This document shows positions 1 through 10,000 of a DNA stretch of 27,169 nt, in pieces (positions within the stretch are counted from its first letter, which is position 1; each line of letters begins with the position of its first letter). Under the pieces are notes generated by a model that saw only the letters and a list, made by a program, of their open reading frames with translations, made no database searches and was not told the DNA's origin. This stretch comes from Hondaea fermentalgiana. Lineage: Eukaryota; Sar; Bigyra; Thraustochytrida; Thraustochytriidae. A program made the position numbers and the translations under genes. The stretch covers positions 1 through 27,169 of the forward strand of contig NPFB01000151.1 in the NCBI GenBank assembly GCA_014084085.1. The letters are read 5' to 3'.

Positions 1-120
1 TTCCTTTCCTTTCCTTTCCTTTCCTTTCCTTTCCTTTCCTTTCCTTTCCTTTCTTTTCCTTTCCTTTCCTTTCCTTTCCTTTCCTTTCCTTTCTTCCTTT
101 CTGTTTTCTTTCTTTCCTTC
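1..120. repeat. TTTCC pentanucleotide microsatellite at window edge
   Basis: The window opens inside a nearly perfect (TTTCC)n array of about 18 units with a single TTTCT-type interruption near 51-56. From about 93 it decays into irregular T/C-rich sequence. The array runs off the left edge, so its full length is unknown. All purines are on one strand. Confidence 0.95.
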
Positions 121-340
121 CCCCCTTCTTCTCCCCAGCTTCCGCCGGCAGCCACGCGCCGCGCAGGCGCCTCCCGAGCTCGGAAGAGCGGGACCCCTTG
201 TGCCTGTCACCCGCCCGGAGAACGCAACCCGCCGATCGTGCCCTCAGTGGCGCACCCCACCGTTTGCCGCACAGGACTGCCAGCCAGGGTCCCCGCCCGA
301 CTCGTCTGTCCCTTCCGGCGCTAACGTGATAATGAGTGCA

Positions 341-394
341 TTCTTTTGCTTTTCCTTTTTCTTTTCTTTTTTCCTTTTCTTTTTCTTTTGCTCT
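341..394. repeat. Polypyrimidine TTTTC-type tract
   Basis: About 50 bases are almost entirely T and C, built from irregular TTTTC and TTTTTC units, with two G interruptions. It resembles the larger tracts at 2110 and (purines on the + strand) 3907. Confidence 0.8.
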
Positions 395-557
395 CCCCTG
401 TGGCTGTCAAGGTGGGTCTGCAAAGTTTTGAGGGGCCCCGTCCCGGGCGTGGCGGCGGCGCTGGCCCGCGGGGCCACTAGGACACCCTAGACGCTAGCTA
501 GGCAGCCAGCGCGTACACTCTACTCCGCCCTGTTCCGCTCTGCCACGCGGCCGCGAT

Positions 558-586
558 GGAGGGAGGGAGGGAGGGAGGGAGGGAGG
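558..586. repeat. GGGA tetranucleotide array
   Basis: Six to seven tandem GGGA units on the + strand. The same tetranucleotide, as its complement TCCC, reappears at 26431-26460 and at the right edge of the window. Confidence 0.9.
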
Positions 587-689
587 AGAAGCGACCAGCC
601 TCAATCGCGGTGGGCCTCGGCTCTCCTCCAGTCAGTGGCCGACTGCGACCCGCCCATGGCGAGTGTCGCGGGATCTTCCTGACTGAAAA

Positions 690-719
690 CAGCAGCAGCA
701 GCAGCAGCAGCAGCAACAG
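690..719 (+). repeat. CAG trinucleotide array (intergenic)
   Basis: Eight uninterrupted CAG units followed by CAA CAG. It is not in a credible reading frame. It is the first of four CAG arrays in the window, all with CAG on the + strand. Confidence 0.9.
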
Positions 720-828
720 TCTGTAGAAATGAAAAGTGGCACGGCCTGCCAGCCAGCAGCTGCAGGATTGGATCCACTCGTCCCTCGCCACGCCGAACTG
801 GTTGCTCGCTCTTGTCGCTCGCGTTGCT

Positions 829-893
829 TATTGATTGCTTGATTGATTGACTGCTTGATTGATTGACTGATCAATTGATTGATTGATTGATTG
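829..893. repeat. GATT tetranucleotide array
   Basis: About 15 units of GATT or TTGA with scattered GACT and CTTG variants, ending at TTGCTATAAG. A short reverse-complement relative (CAATCAATCAGTCAAT) lies at 11345-11360, just upstream of the kinase start on the minus strand. Confidence 0.85.
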
Positions 894-2109
894 CTATAAG
901 AATCGAATTTGACTTTTCACTACACCTACAGCTTGTAGCAAGTCAGGCAGCCGAGCTTCAAGCGCGCGTGGCCCGCGGTCCACCTAGCTCGCAGCAGCAA
1001 GTTCCGAAGACCCAGGAACGAATGGATGGAATAATCGTGATTAATAATAAAAAAGAAGTGCTAGCAGAAACTCTTGCAAAAGCTGCAGCGCAGCGGGAGA
1101 ACCCGGTGCCTGGCTGTCGGACCACAGCGACACAGCTTTCACTGGTCGGCGTCGAAACAACCTAGAATCCAAAGCAGCCATGGTAGCGCAAAGCTATGAT
1201 GATATAGCTTGAGAGGTTGGCGCCACCGTACTCAGCGCAAGAGCACAAGCCAAAGCCAAAGCCGTCGTCCTGTCAGTGCAGTGCGTGCGTGCAGAGCAGT
1301 GCAGAATCAATCATCGCACACAGGCGTGCGTTTTTCAGCCTGAAAAGGCTTGCGATCGGAGGCGAGAAATGAGCCAGCGTACGCGAATCGCAGTGGCCGC
1401 TGGCCGTGCCGGCGTGGCTTGCATAAGTCATTGCATGAGTCGGGCTGGCTGTTTCGATCGCGCTGGCAATCTGGCGTAAAAGCAAGGCCAGGCAGGTCCA
1501 AGTTTGCGGCGTGCAGTGCCAGGTCCAAGTTTACGGCAAGCCAGCGCCGGATTCTAGCCTGGCTTGAGTCGGCCGAAGCGAGTTGATCGGCGAGGCCTAC
1601 GCGGAGAAATGGAAAGCAGCTGGCGGTGGTTGGTTGGCAGGTTGGTCGGTCGGTTGCATGCGTGGTGGAGTTGCACGAGTCAGGTCCGCCGGATAGCAGA
1701 GTGCCAAGCCTGGGGGGTTTTCTCTGTTTCCGGGCAGGCGTCCGAGCATTCCGTCGCCGGTCTCGTTCTGACCGAGAAAAGCCATCACACTCGTAGTAGG
1801 GGCGATCTATGGCCGTCTGAGTGACGCACGCACTACACTGCACGCATGTATGTATGCACTGCGCGTCTGTGCCGAGCGAGTGCGCGTGCGACTTGATGAT
1901 GCCTTCATTCGTCGCAGCAAGTCGCAAGTCAAGCCAAGGCAGCCCAACCAAATTGTAAATCTTTGGTATACAATTGGCCACTTGCACATCCGCGTGTCAC
2001 TGGCAGCAGAATTCAGGCCGCCGATGGACTCTAAATCAATCACTCCGGCGTGTCCGGAGAGCGACAGGCGGAAACCGTCTCGCCGCGCCCGCGTCTGTGA
2101 CGCCCGGCC

Positions 2110-2219
2110 ACCTTTTTTTTCTTCCTCTTTTCCTCTTTTTCCCCCTCTTTTTTCTTTTCCTTTTCCTTTTCCTTTTCCTTTTCCTTTTCCTTTTACATTT
2201 CCTTTTCCTTTTTCTTTTC
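2110..2219. repeat. 110-base homopyrimidine tract with TTTTCC hexamers
   Basis: An almost pure T/C tract. Its core at about 2157-2193 is a run of at least six TTTTCC units. One A interrupts it near 2195. Homopyrimidine mirror-like tracts of this length can adopt triplex (H-DNA) structure under supercoiling; that is known for such sequences in general and inferred here. Confidence 0.9.
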
Positions 2220-2620
2220 GTCCGTCCACGACTGTGGCGGAGAGGAGCGGGGCGCGGACCCCTCTTTCAACCGCCCTGCTCGTGCCTGCTTCCTTCCCTC
2301 CTTGCTGCCTGCCACGCCCCGCACCGCACGCGCGAGGACCCGGCCGGTGCGGAGGACGCCTCGTCCGCGCCCCCCCTCTGACGCCGCGCCCCCCTCTCCC
2401 TCCCTCTCGCCGCAAGTCCCCGCGCCGTCCCCGGAGAGAGGCGGGGTGCGCGCGTGCGAGCAGGAAAGAAGCCGTGGAGCCGAGTCGCGCAGCGTCGAGT
2501 CGAGTCGGGTCGCGCCGCGTCGAGTCTGGTGTGACGCTGGCCGGCCGAAAGTAAAGTACTATAAAGTTGGTCGGGCAATCCGAGGCATAGTAAAGAAAGT
2601 AAACCGTGGCCGACTGGCTG

Positions 2621-2646
2621 GCTTGCTTGCTTGCTTGCTTGCTTGC
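2621..2646. repeat. GCTT tetranucleotide array
   Basis: Six tandem GCTT units. A more degenerate GCTT/GCTC cluster sits at about 14660-14685. Confidence 0.9.
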
Positions 2647-2741
2647 ACTCGCGCGGCCGCGACGCGAGGGGAGAACGCGCGGGACGCACCTTGCGTGCCG
2701 CGCGCGCGTGCACGTCCGTTCCGTTTGCTGGGCGAGGCTGT

Positions 2742-2775
2742 GGCTTGGCTTGGCTTGGCTTGGCTTGGCTCGGCT
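2742..2775. repeat. GGCTT pentanucleotide array
   Basis: Five to six tandem GGCTT units grading into GGCTC. The reverse-complement style (AAGCC/CAGCC) recurs at 26890-26950. Confidence 0.9.
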
Positions 2776-3097
2776 CGCAGCGCTAGCTGCTCCAGGGACG
2801 GACCCGTAAATACGGCCTCTGCGCTGCCTGCGCTGCGCGAAATGAGTGACGCTCGGAAACAGTAAAGAAAAGAAAAGAAAGGAGATAATTAAAAATTACG
2901 AAAGGAAGAAAGAACAGAAGGTGTGCGCGCACGGGGCACGCGCCCGCGTACCCCCTTTCCTCTCTCCCTCTCTCTCCCTCTCTCTCTCTGGTCGCTGGCG
3001 CGCGCCCCCTTCGAGGCTTCCTTCCTTCCTCCGTACTCACGTACATTACACCAGCCAGCCAGCTGGCTGGTCGCCGTCGCGCAGTCCCCCGTTATAG

Positions 3098-3137
3098 GAT
3101 CGATCGAGCGCGCGATCGATCCATCGATCGATCGATT
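3098..3137. repeat. CGAT self-complementary array
   Basis: Two blocks of (CGAT)n separated by a GCGCGC core. CGAT is self-complementary, so the block is strongly palindromic. Smaller CGAT blocks lie at 22312-22322 and 24931-24948. Confidence 0.85.
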
Positions 3138-3641
3138 GCTCGCGTGCTCGGCCTGCTCCCGCCGCCGATTGGTTGCGAGGAGGACGAATCGAGGGCCTGG
3201 CGGAGCGAGGGCCTCCGAGGGAGGGGAGCGACGGTGGCGGGACAGCGAGGAAAGTAGGATAGGCGCCGCGGGCGTGGCTGGGCCCGCTTCTTTCTTCCTT
3301 TCTTTCTTCCTGGTTGTCCTGGCTGCTCTTTTGGCTGCCCTTTTCGCAGCTCGATCGACGAACCGTGCCTGGCTATGCATGCAGGGATGCAGCTGCTGCA
3401 GGTGCGTATGTGCATCGCCGCGGCCGATTGTGTCCCCGCTGCGGGCGCCCATTTACTTTGTCTGCGCTGCGAGCCGCAGCCGCCAGCATCCTGCCGGTCT
3501 GTCTGCCGCCGCACAATCAAACTTGAGGGGACGCTCCCGCCCCGCAGAAACGGTGCGCTGCGGGGGGTGGGGTCCTGGGTTATTGGAACCGCGGCGTTTT
3601 CACATCCCTTTGCCCCTTTCTCCACACTAGCTGTCGCTTAG

Positions 3642-3679
<38 letters not shown>

Positions 3680-3685
3680 TTTTTC
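3642..3685. repeat. GTTTCTTTCTTT dodecamer array
   Basis: About three imperfect copies of a 12-base T-rich unit ending in a T run, on the pyrimidine strand. Confidence 0.8.
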
Positions 3686-3906
3686 ATGCACTGTCAACCC
3701 TTCCCCGTCCAGACCTCGCTCCTCTTTCGCGGCGCAGGGCGGCGGAAACGAAGCGTGCCGGCCATGAGTACCACCGAGCGACCCCTGAAGAAATCGGGCA
3801 GCAGCGGCCGGACTGGACGCGGCCGGCGCGCCTAGCCGCCTCCATTCCTACTGCCGGCCCGCCACGGGAGAACGTCATGCAGGACAGCCTGCGCGCCGGC
3901 CAGCCA

Positions 3907-3990
3907 GAAAGAAAAGAATCGAAAAAACTAAAAGGAAACGTAGAAAAGAAAAAGAAAAAGGAAAAGAAAAAGAAAAAGAAAAAGAAAGAG
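3907..3990. repeat. Homopurine AAAAAG-type tract
   Basis: An 84-base A/G-rich stretch made of AAAAG and AAAAAG units with a few C/T interruptions near its left end. It has the opposite strand polarity to the pyrimidine tracts at 341 and 2110. In one + frame it reads as a long Lys/Glu run, which I regard as an accidental translation. Confidence 0.85.
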
Positions 3991-4153
3991 GTGAGGTGGA
4001 AGCGGGAGGAGGGTAAAAGGGCCACTTGGGTTCCGGAGACAAGGAAGAAAAGGAAGAGGGCGCCCAGGCGAGAACCGCAGAGGCCTCTCCTCTCTCTGCA
4101 GGAGGCGCGACGAAAGCGCAGCGAGACAAGACCAACAAACGAGAGCAAACAAG

Positions 4154-4184
4154 CAACGCAACGCGACGCGACGCGACGCAAGGC
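4154..4184. repeat. CGACG pentanucleotide array
   Basis: Four CGACG-type units flanked by degenerate CAACG copies. The same pentamer recurs at 24639-24661. Confidence 0.85.
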
Positions 4185-4200
4185 AACGATCGCAGCGCCG

Positions 4201-4203
<3 letters not shown>

Positions 4204-4242
<39 letters not shown>
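4204..4242 (+). repeat. CAG trinucleotide array (about 13 units)
   Basis: A pure CAG run. It lies inside a long open + frame that I do not accept as a gene, because the surrounding translation is low-complexity throughout. It is only about 700 bases upstream of the similar coding CAG run in the 4804 gene. Confidence 0.9.
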
Positions 4243-4243
<1 letters not shown>

Positions 4244-4324
4244 CCCCGAAGGGACCGGTCGAGCAGAACGGAAACAGCGGCCCGAGACGCGGAGCTGGGA
4301 GAACCTGCGGGTTGCGGTACGCAA

Positions 4325-4368
4325 GAGAGCAAAGCAGAGCAAAGCAGAGCAGAGCCGAGCAGAGCCAG
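4325..4368. repeat. GCAGA/GCAAA pentanucleotide array
   Basis: Eight or so tandem pentamers of the form (A/G)GC(A)(A/G), mostly AGCAA and AGCAG, decaying to AGCCG. It continues the pentamer theme of the window. Confidence 0.8.
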
Positions 4369-4803
4369 CACGAACAAAACGCGAAAGCCGCCGACCGCGC
4401 CGGAGACAGGGATAGCGCGGAGGCAGCCAGCCAGCCTGCCTGCCAGCCAGCCAGATAGACGACGGGGAGCGCGCGAGGGGACGGCCGTCTTCGCCGCGTG
4501 CCCGCTTCGCTGCCCGCGCGCCGGCTTGCTTAACGAGCTTGCTTGACGGCGCGACCGCGGGAACCTTTTCCTTCAAGTACGCCGCGACCTGGGCTCTCGC
4601 GCGTCGCGGCGACGGCGGAGCGCACAGGCGCGCCCGCGTCGGCCTCTTGCGCCTTGGCCGCTTCGTTTCGCTCGTGCAGGCCGAGCTGACTTGCTCCACC
4701 GGCGTCTCACCGACAGCCGACAGCTAGCAAGCTCAACCGGGTTCAATAGCAGCAACAAGAACGCCCATCCTTTACAGACACACAGACAGAACAGGCAGAA
4801 AGG

Positions 4804-4955
4804 ATGCCGTTCACTTGGCAGCAGCAGCATCGTTACTTGGGCTCCAACACCCCGTCGCCGAACAACTCCCAGAGTGACGAGGAACTCTTCAACCTTCTCA
4901 TGAGAAGCTCGCAAGGCGAAAACCCGCATCTCGCTGCCACTCAAATGCTGCAGCA

Positions 4956-4996
<41 letters not shown>

Positions 4997-6408
4997 TGCA
5001 CTTGCAGCACTTTGCCCAACAGCAACAGCGGCATTCTCATCCCACATTGTTCGGCGTCGACCCGGAGATCCTTCGGCGGTGCAACTCGAACAGCAGCGTG
5101 GCTAGTGCTGCCAACTTTGTATCCGACCACCCGCAACTCGAGACACCGCGCCTCATCTCGGACGAACGAACCCCTCTCAGCTCCATCCCCAGTGCCATCA
5201 CGCAACACCTTCTCAACTGTCGCACCGACGCAGAGAAGAATGCTGCTCTCGGCGCCATCGTAACTTCTCTTGCTCAAAGCGTCCCTGGTCTTTTTGACCA
5301 TCAGAACCTCTCCATGGCAATCGCCACTGGAGCGCAAAACAACACCAACACCAAGGACGAAAAGATCGCTACCAACAACAACAACAACAACAACAATAAC
5401 AAGCGCGAGCACTCCCAGATCAGTGCAGCACCCCAGTCGCACCAGGCACGCTCAACGCCTCCACCCATCAACACGCAGGCTCCCTCGATGGACCTTCGCC
5501 TGAACAAACGCGCTCGCAACGCCGCCAGCCCGGTCTCCCTCGCGACCTCGGCGCCCTCGTCCCCGCACGCAAACGACTCGAGACCGCGCATTATGGCGCG
5601 CGCCGCATCCTCCGAAGGACCTGCGGACCGCATTCTCGTCGAAGACCTCCCCCTTACCCGCGCCGAGTACCCGTTTTGGGCCAACGCCATTCGCCTTCAC
5701 ATGCGCGAACCCCTCGACGAAAGGGGCAAAGAGGAACTTTGCGCCCGCGTTGTCGCAAAGCTTCAAAAGGACCTCGTTAACGTTGGCTCCAGCGTCGAGA
5801 AACTCGCTGCCATCACTGATGGCGCGGACTGCAAGCCCATGCACGTGAAAAAGGAAGGCAATAAGTTCTTTCCTCGCAAAACCCGCACCGCTCGTTTCAC
5901 CCACTGCAACTTCCCTTGCAAGTTTCAGGCGTCCTTTGCCGCCGCAATCTACCGCGCCACCTTTAATCACGGCGGCACGATCGGACTTCCCAATCTATGC
6001 GATCTCTTTATGCCCCGCAGGGGTGTCTGTCTCGTGCAGCACTCGTACGCGCCAGTCTCAAGCAATGCTCTGCGCTCTCCTGCTTCGGAGCATATGGCAT
6101 TTTTCTGTGGCGATGACATCGACGCCAGGACTGACACCGCCGCGTCCACGCCCAGACCTTCGGCCTTTACCGCGCGCTCTTCAAATTACAAAGTCGAGGG
6201 CGATGCTCATCTTTACCCCACAGCCGCCTCTTTTGTCAACAACGCCAACAATAATGACGCAAGGGTCAAGGTCGAGCGCGCAGCAGCCTCGCTGCCACGA
6301 ATGGGCACCTCGCAGTCCGCCAGCTCGCTCTTTGGGGCCTCGCAGGACTCGCTCAGCTCTGTTGACCTGAATCTTCTCGCCGAAGCCGCTTCTTCTCAGA
6401 ACAAGTGA
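4804..6408 (+). CDS. PolyQ/polyN probable nuclear protein with unrecognised C-terminal region
   Basis: A single exon of 534 aa. I do not recognise the family. The start chosen is the first in-frame Met, at AGGATGCC. The N-terminal half is Gln/Asn/Ser-rich and probably disordered, with a 15-Gln run at residues 50-64 and a 9-Asn run at 191-199. A basic patch (LNKRAR, 233-238) could be a nuclear localisation signal. From about 277 to 440 the composition changes to an apparently folded region that begins ILVEDLPLTRAEYPFW. It has several Cys/His (CNFPC near 368-372, plus C399 and C409) and a Phe/Arg-rich core (KFFPRKTRTARF). The tail carries a VKVE consensus sumoylation site (488-491) and a related YKVE (462-465), then a Ser-rich acidic end. 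A polyQ head, NLS and SUMO motifs suggest a transcription or chromatin role, which is inference only. It converges on the kinase gene. Confidence 0.85.
4951..4995 (+). repeat. Coding CAG run (15 Gln)
   Basis: Fifteen Gln codons in the 4804 gene, almost all CAG with one CAA near the start. The near-absence of CAA interruptions means the tract is likely to vary in length between strains. A separate AAC-rich Asn run lies at 5374-5400. Confidence 0.95.
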
Positions 6409-7064
6409 GCAAGTAAGCAAGCAAGCCTGTCTATTCTCTTCGCCTCTGTACTTTTTCCTTTCCAAATGACTGAAACGCGCGCAAAAGGCACATCATGCGC
6501 AAAACATTTCGTACCATACCCTCCAGTTCCGTCAAATCTACCCTATGTGAATTTGTAGGCATTTCTATCACATCCACAATGAGGTTCATGTATTCATTCA
6601 TCTATTCAACAATTCCTTCGTTCGACTCTCTTATTCAAAGCGCTGTTTGATTCACGTAAGACACCAAAGTCTTAGCGTCGGCATCGCACTCTCGCTGGAG
6701 TTTATGCATATCCAATATCTGCATCACATGTACCACCATCTCTAGCCGTCTTCAGGTCTCACGGAAAAGGGCAAAATGGAACGGATGCAGACTTGTGCGG
6801 TGATCGCGAATTGAACAATCAAACTTTCAGTCAGTCTTCATGATATAAATAGGTTGTCCTCATGTGCTTCTTCTGCCGAGCCTCATCTAAGGCAAACTGT
6901 TGCGGAATAGCTCGCTTCGCAAGGAGACATACACTTCATCAAAAAACAAACAGATCTTCTTTTTTTTTCTGGCAGAGGAAAAGAGATCCTCCACCCCTGA
7001 CAGATGGTTTTCTTCTCGGGAGAAATACTCCTGCTGGAACACAGAACAAACACAGGTTTCTACC
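6409..7064. other. Convergent intergenic region / two 3' UTRs
   Basis: The stretch between the stops of two convergent genes is visibly less GC-rich than the flanking coding sequence. It holds short T-rich patches and no recognisable gene. A TGATATAAATAGG stretch at 6840-6852 resembles a TATA box, but no credible gene starts from it. No canonical AATAAA is visible on the + strand here. Confidence 0.6.
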
Positions 7065-10000
7065 TCAATTGCGACGGATAACGTGCGCGAAATCGTTGAG
7101 CGTCGAAGTCCACGTCGACAACGCCTCCTGGATGAGCTCCTTAAAACGCTCCGCGGCCTCCTCTTCGGAGGCGTCGAGCATGAGACGATCGCGTACCCAA
7201 TCAATGTCCGACTCGCGCTGCAACTCGGGCATCCCGCTCGAAAGCATGAGCGAAAAAAGAGTAATGAGCAAACTCGCATTACGCCGCAAAATGTTGTACG
7301 CTTGGCCGCAAAGCGCCTCGAACTCCTTAAACAAAGGACGATCCTGCGGACCCAGGACCGTAGCCATCGCGTTCGAAAACAGAAAAGGACCACGCTCTCG
7401 CTTGATGCCCATCTTCGACTTGAAATTGCCCAAAAAGTGCCCAAAGTCAATGTGAAACAGCTTACCATCACGCGTGAGCATAATGTTGTCCGCGTGCCGG
7501 TCGCCAATACCCAGCACATACGTCGCAACGCAGTACCCCGCACACGAGCACTTAAAGTTCTGCTCTGTCACACGCCGCGCATAGCCCGAATTCTGCAGAT
7601 ACCGTTTCAGCTTCTTGTCGTCAAACACCTTGACGGCCTTGCTCAGCTTGCCTCCCGTCCGGCCCGCCGTGATGCGTGCAATCGTCTCCGCATTCGGCAC
7701 AATCTGAATCATACCGCGCTGATCACCCGTCGACACAACGCTGTACAAGGACAGCCGCAAATCCAAGCCCTCCGTCTTCCACAGCTTGTCCATCGTGCGC
7801 AAAACCTGTAGCGTAAGCTGATCCTGGCGCAAATCATCGCCAGACTTGTACAACACAGACACGGGGGGCGCACCGGGACGAGCCTGCAAACACTCGAGCA
7901 GTAGCGGCGCCTTCTTCGAGTTCATCACGCGGCACTTTTTCACATCCAGCCCGCGAAAGAATAGATACGGCGAAAGCGGCAGCTGAAACTCCTCCGGGAG
8001 CGTCGCGGACGCCAGCTGCTGCTTCAAGAACGCCGTGCGTCGGTTCGGTTTCTCCTCCTTTACCGCCGCCGCAATCGACTCCAGCTTGCTGTTCACGAAC
8101 TGCTGGTGGCCCAGGTCCTGGCGAACACGGCAGTGCCGCAGATACGTGTCCAACAGCGCGCCGTAGCGGTCAGCAATGTAATCCTCGTGCATCTCGGCCT
8201 TGAGCAGCCAAAACAGACGGTGCCCAATCAGCGATGGTGTGCGCAGCGCACGTCGCAGCAGAAAACGAGAGAGCGCAGAGTCCACAAAACGCTCGAACTT
8301 GAGCACTTGCACGAGCTGCAGCATGATCTCCTCCAAACTCACGTCAGAAAGCGGCTCCAGCGCAGATACGGCCAGGGCGCGCACTTTCGGATCAGGATGC
8401 TTGAAGTCCAGCAACTGCAGGGCCACCATCGGGTCTGGCATCGCCCATTCGTTCAACATGCGATACGCCAGCTGCATCTGCGAGCGCTTCGACCAGTCGA
8501 TCGCCTGCAAAAACTTTGGCAGCGACTTTGGGTCCTCCATGAGTTCACGCCGCATCTGCAATATCAACTCTTTTTGCTCCTTGCTCAGCGGATGCAACGG
8601 GTCTCGGTGAATAAAAGTGCTCAGTTCCGCGCGCATAAGTCGATACAGGTTCGAACGTGGCGCCGCGTCCGACTCCTCTGCATCCCGCTGCACGTCGTCG
8701 CTCATGTAGTCACTGTAAACGACCGGCTTGCCCCGCGACGGCAGCTCGAGCTCCAAAAAGTCGACTGCGTCCTTTGCACGCGTGTTGTTGCTCAAAAGTG
8801 TCGCCACACCCGCCATGTCGGATCCCGCCTCCCCGCGAAAGAGCTTCAAACGCAAATGCCCCGACCGCATCACCTGCTCAAAATCGAAAAGAGTCAGGCC
8901 GGCCCACCCGATGGGTGTCGCCGAGCCCTCCTCGACGAGTCGCTCAATCTCCATGTGCCGCCGCCGCTGTCGCTCCCGTCGCTGTCGCTGTTGGATACGC
9001 TTGCGCACCGCTGACGTCCGTTTGACGCTGTCGCGTTCACCGCTGTTTTCCTCGTCGTCGTCCTCCTCTTCGCGCGCGTGACGGTTCTCGCGCTGACGCT
9101 GCTCTTCCTCGAGCTGCGCACGCAGCTTGGCTTGCTCGTCCTTGATGGCCTCAAACAAGTCATGCGCCTCGTCCGCCTTCGGCGAGTAGTACACGTTGAA
9201 GATCACACGAGCCGCACGAGGGAGGTTCGAGAGCTTGATGTCCAGCGTGACCTTCGAGTTGAATGGCACGATCATGTACGGCATGAGTCGCTCTGCCGTG
9301 CGCTCCAGGTATCGAGCCGGAGCCAGTGGCTGTCCTGCGTGGTAAATTGCGCACGATACGATGAACGAGTCTGAAAGAACGTGGCCCGGTAGACTCGTGC
9401 CGAGCACGCGCTTGACATTGATCGTCAGCGAGTCTTCAAGCTGCCAGATCGGGAGATAGTGCTCGAGGGAAAAGTCATTCAGTTGCTCGGCGCGCTTTTG
9501 TGCGAGCGTCGCACTCATCTGCTCGCTTACAGACGCAATCACATCTTGGTCCTCCTCGGAAAAGGGCGCACCACCGCGCTTATTCAAAAGCTCAATCACT
9601 GTGATCACCGTTCCGTCATTGGTGCACACCGGGCAGCACAGCACGTTGCGCGTCACGAATCCCGAGTCTTCCGACTCTACCTCGCCGTAAAAATGCTCAT
9701 TCTTGTGCACGTGTGGCACATTCACAATCTTGTTAATCGCCGCACAATGGCCCGCAATGCCCTGGCCAATGTCCAGCTTGACTGTTCTCTTTCGCGCCTT
9801 GCCCCCCGCGCCACTGCCAAACTGCATTTCTAACTGACGCTTCTCCCAGTCCACCGTGTACAAGGAAACGCGTTCGCAGTTGAAGATCTGAAAGAGGACC
9901 TTACGCATGCGCGCGACGGTGTCTGCCACGTTCAGCTCGGGGCTAAAGGCCGTCATGAGCAGCATGAGAGCTTCCGCCACACGCCGCTCTCTCTCTGTGT

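Larger units (their letters stand above)
121..4803. other. Gene-poor, repeat-rich spacer upstream of the polyQ gene
   Basis: I find no convincing gene here. The long open frames on both strands translate to low-complexity Arg/Ala/Pro/Ser strings or to translated microsatellites (polyQ, poly-Lys/Glu, poly-Phe/Leu). They look like products of GC-rich, stop-poor sequence. None shows a recognisable domain. The stretch holds at least a dozen simple-sequence arrays (listed separately) and several homopurine/homopyrimidine tracts. The last few hundred bases before 4804 probably include the promoter and 5' UTR of the next gene, but I see no clear TATA box. Confidence 0.6.

Noticed and set aside
1..120. 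Possibility that the TTTCC array is telomeric
   Set aside because: It is not a TTAGGG-like telomere unit and it decays into unique sequence and other microsatellites, so it is an ordinary pentanucleotide repeat.
1493..1532. Two copies of CAGGTCCAAGTTT 27 bases apart
   Set aside because: Only a 13-base core is shared with a few flanking matches. This is likely a small local duplication without further structure.
1307..1987. Minus-strand frame of 226 codons
   Set aside because: The composition is not clearly low-complexity, but no motif or family is recognisable, and overlapping frames on the other strand are equally open. Not supported.
3646..4458. Plus-strand frame of 270 codons with Lys/Glu and Gln runs just upstream of the polyQ gene
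   Set aside because: Almost all of it is translated simple repeat (AAAAAG, CAG, CGACG, GCAGA). There is no folded-looking segment and no clear relation to the next gene.
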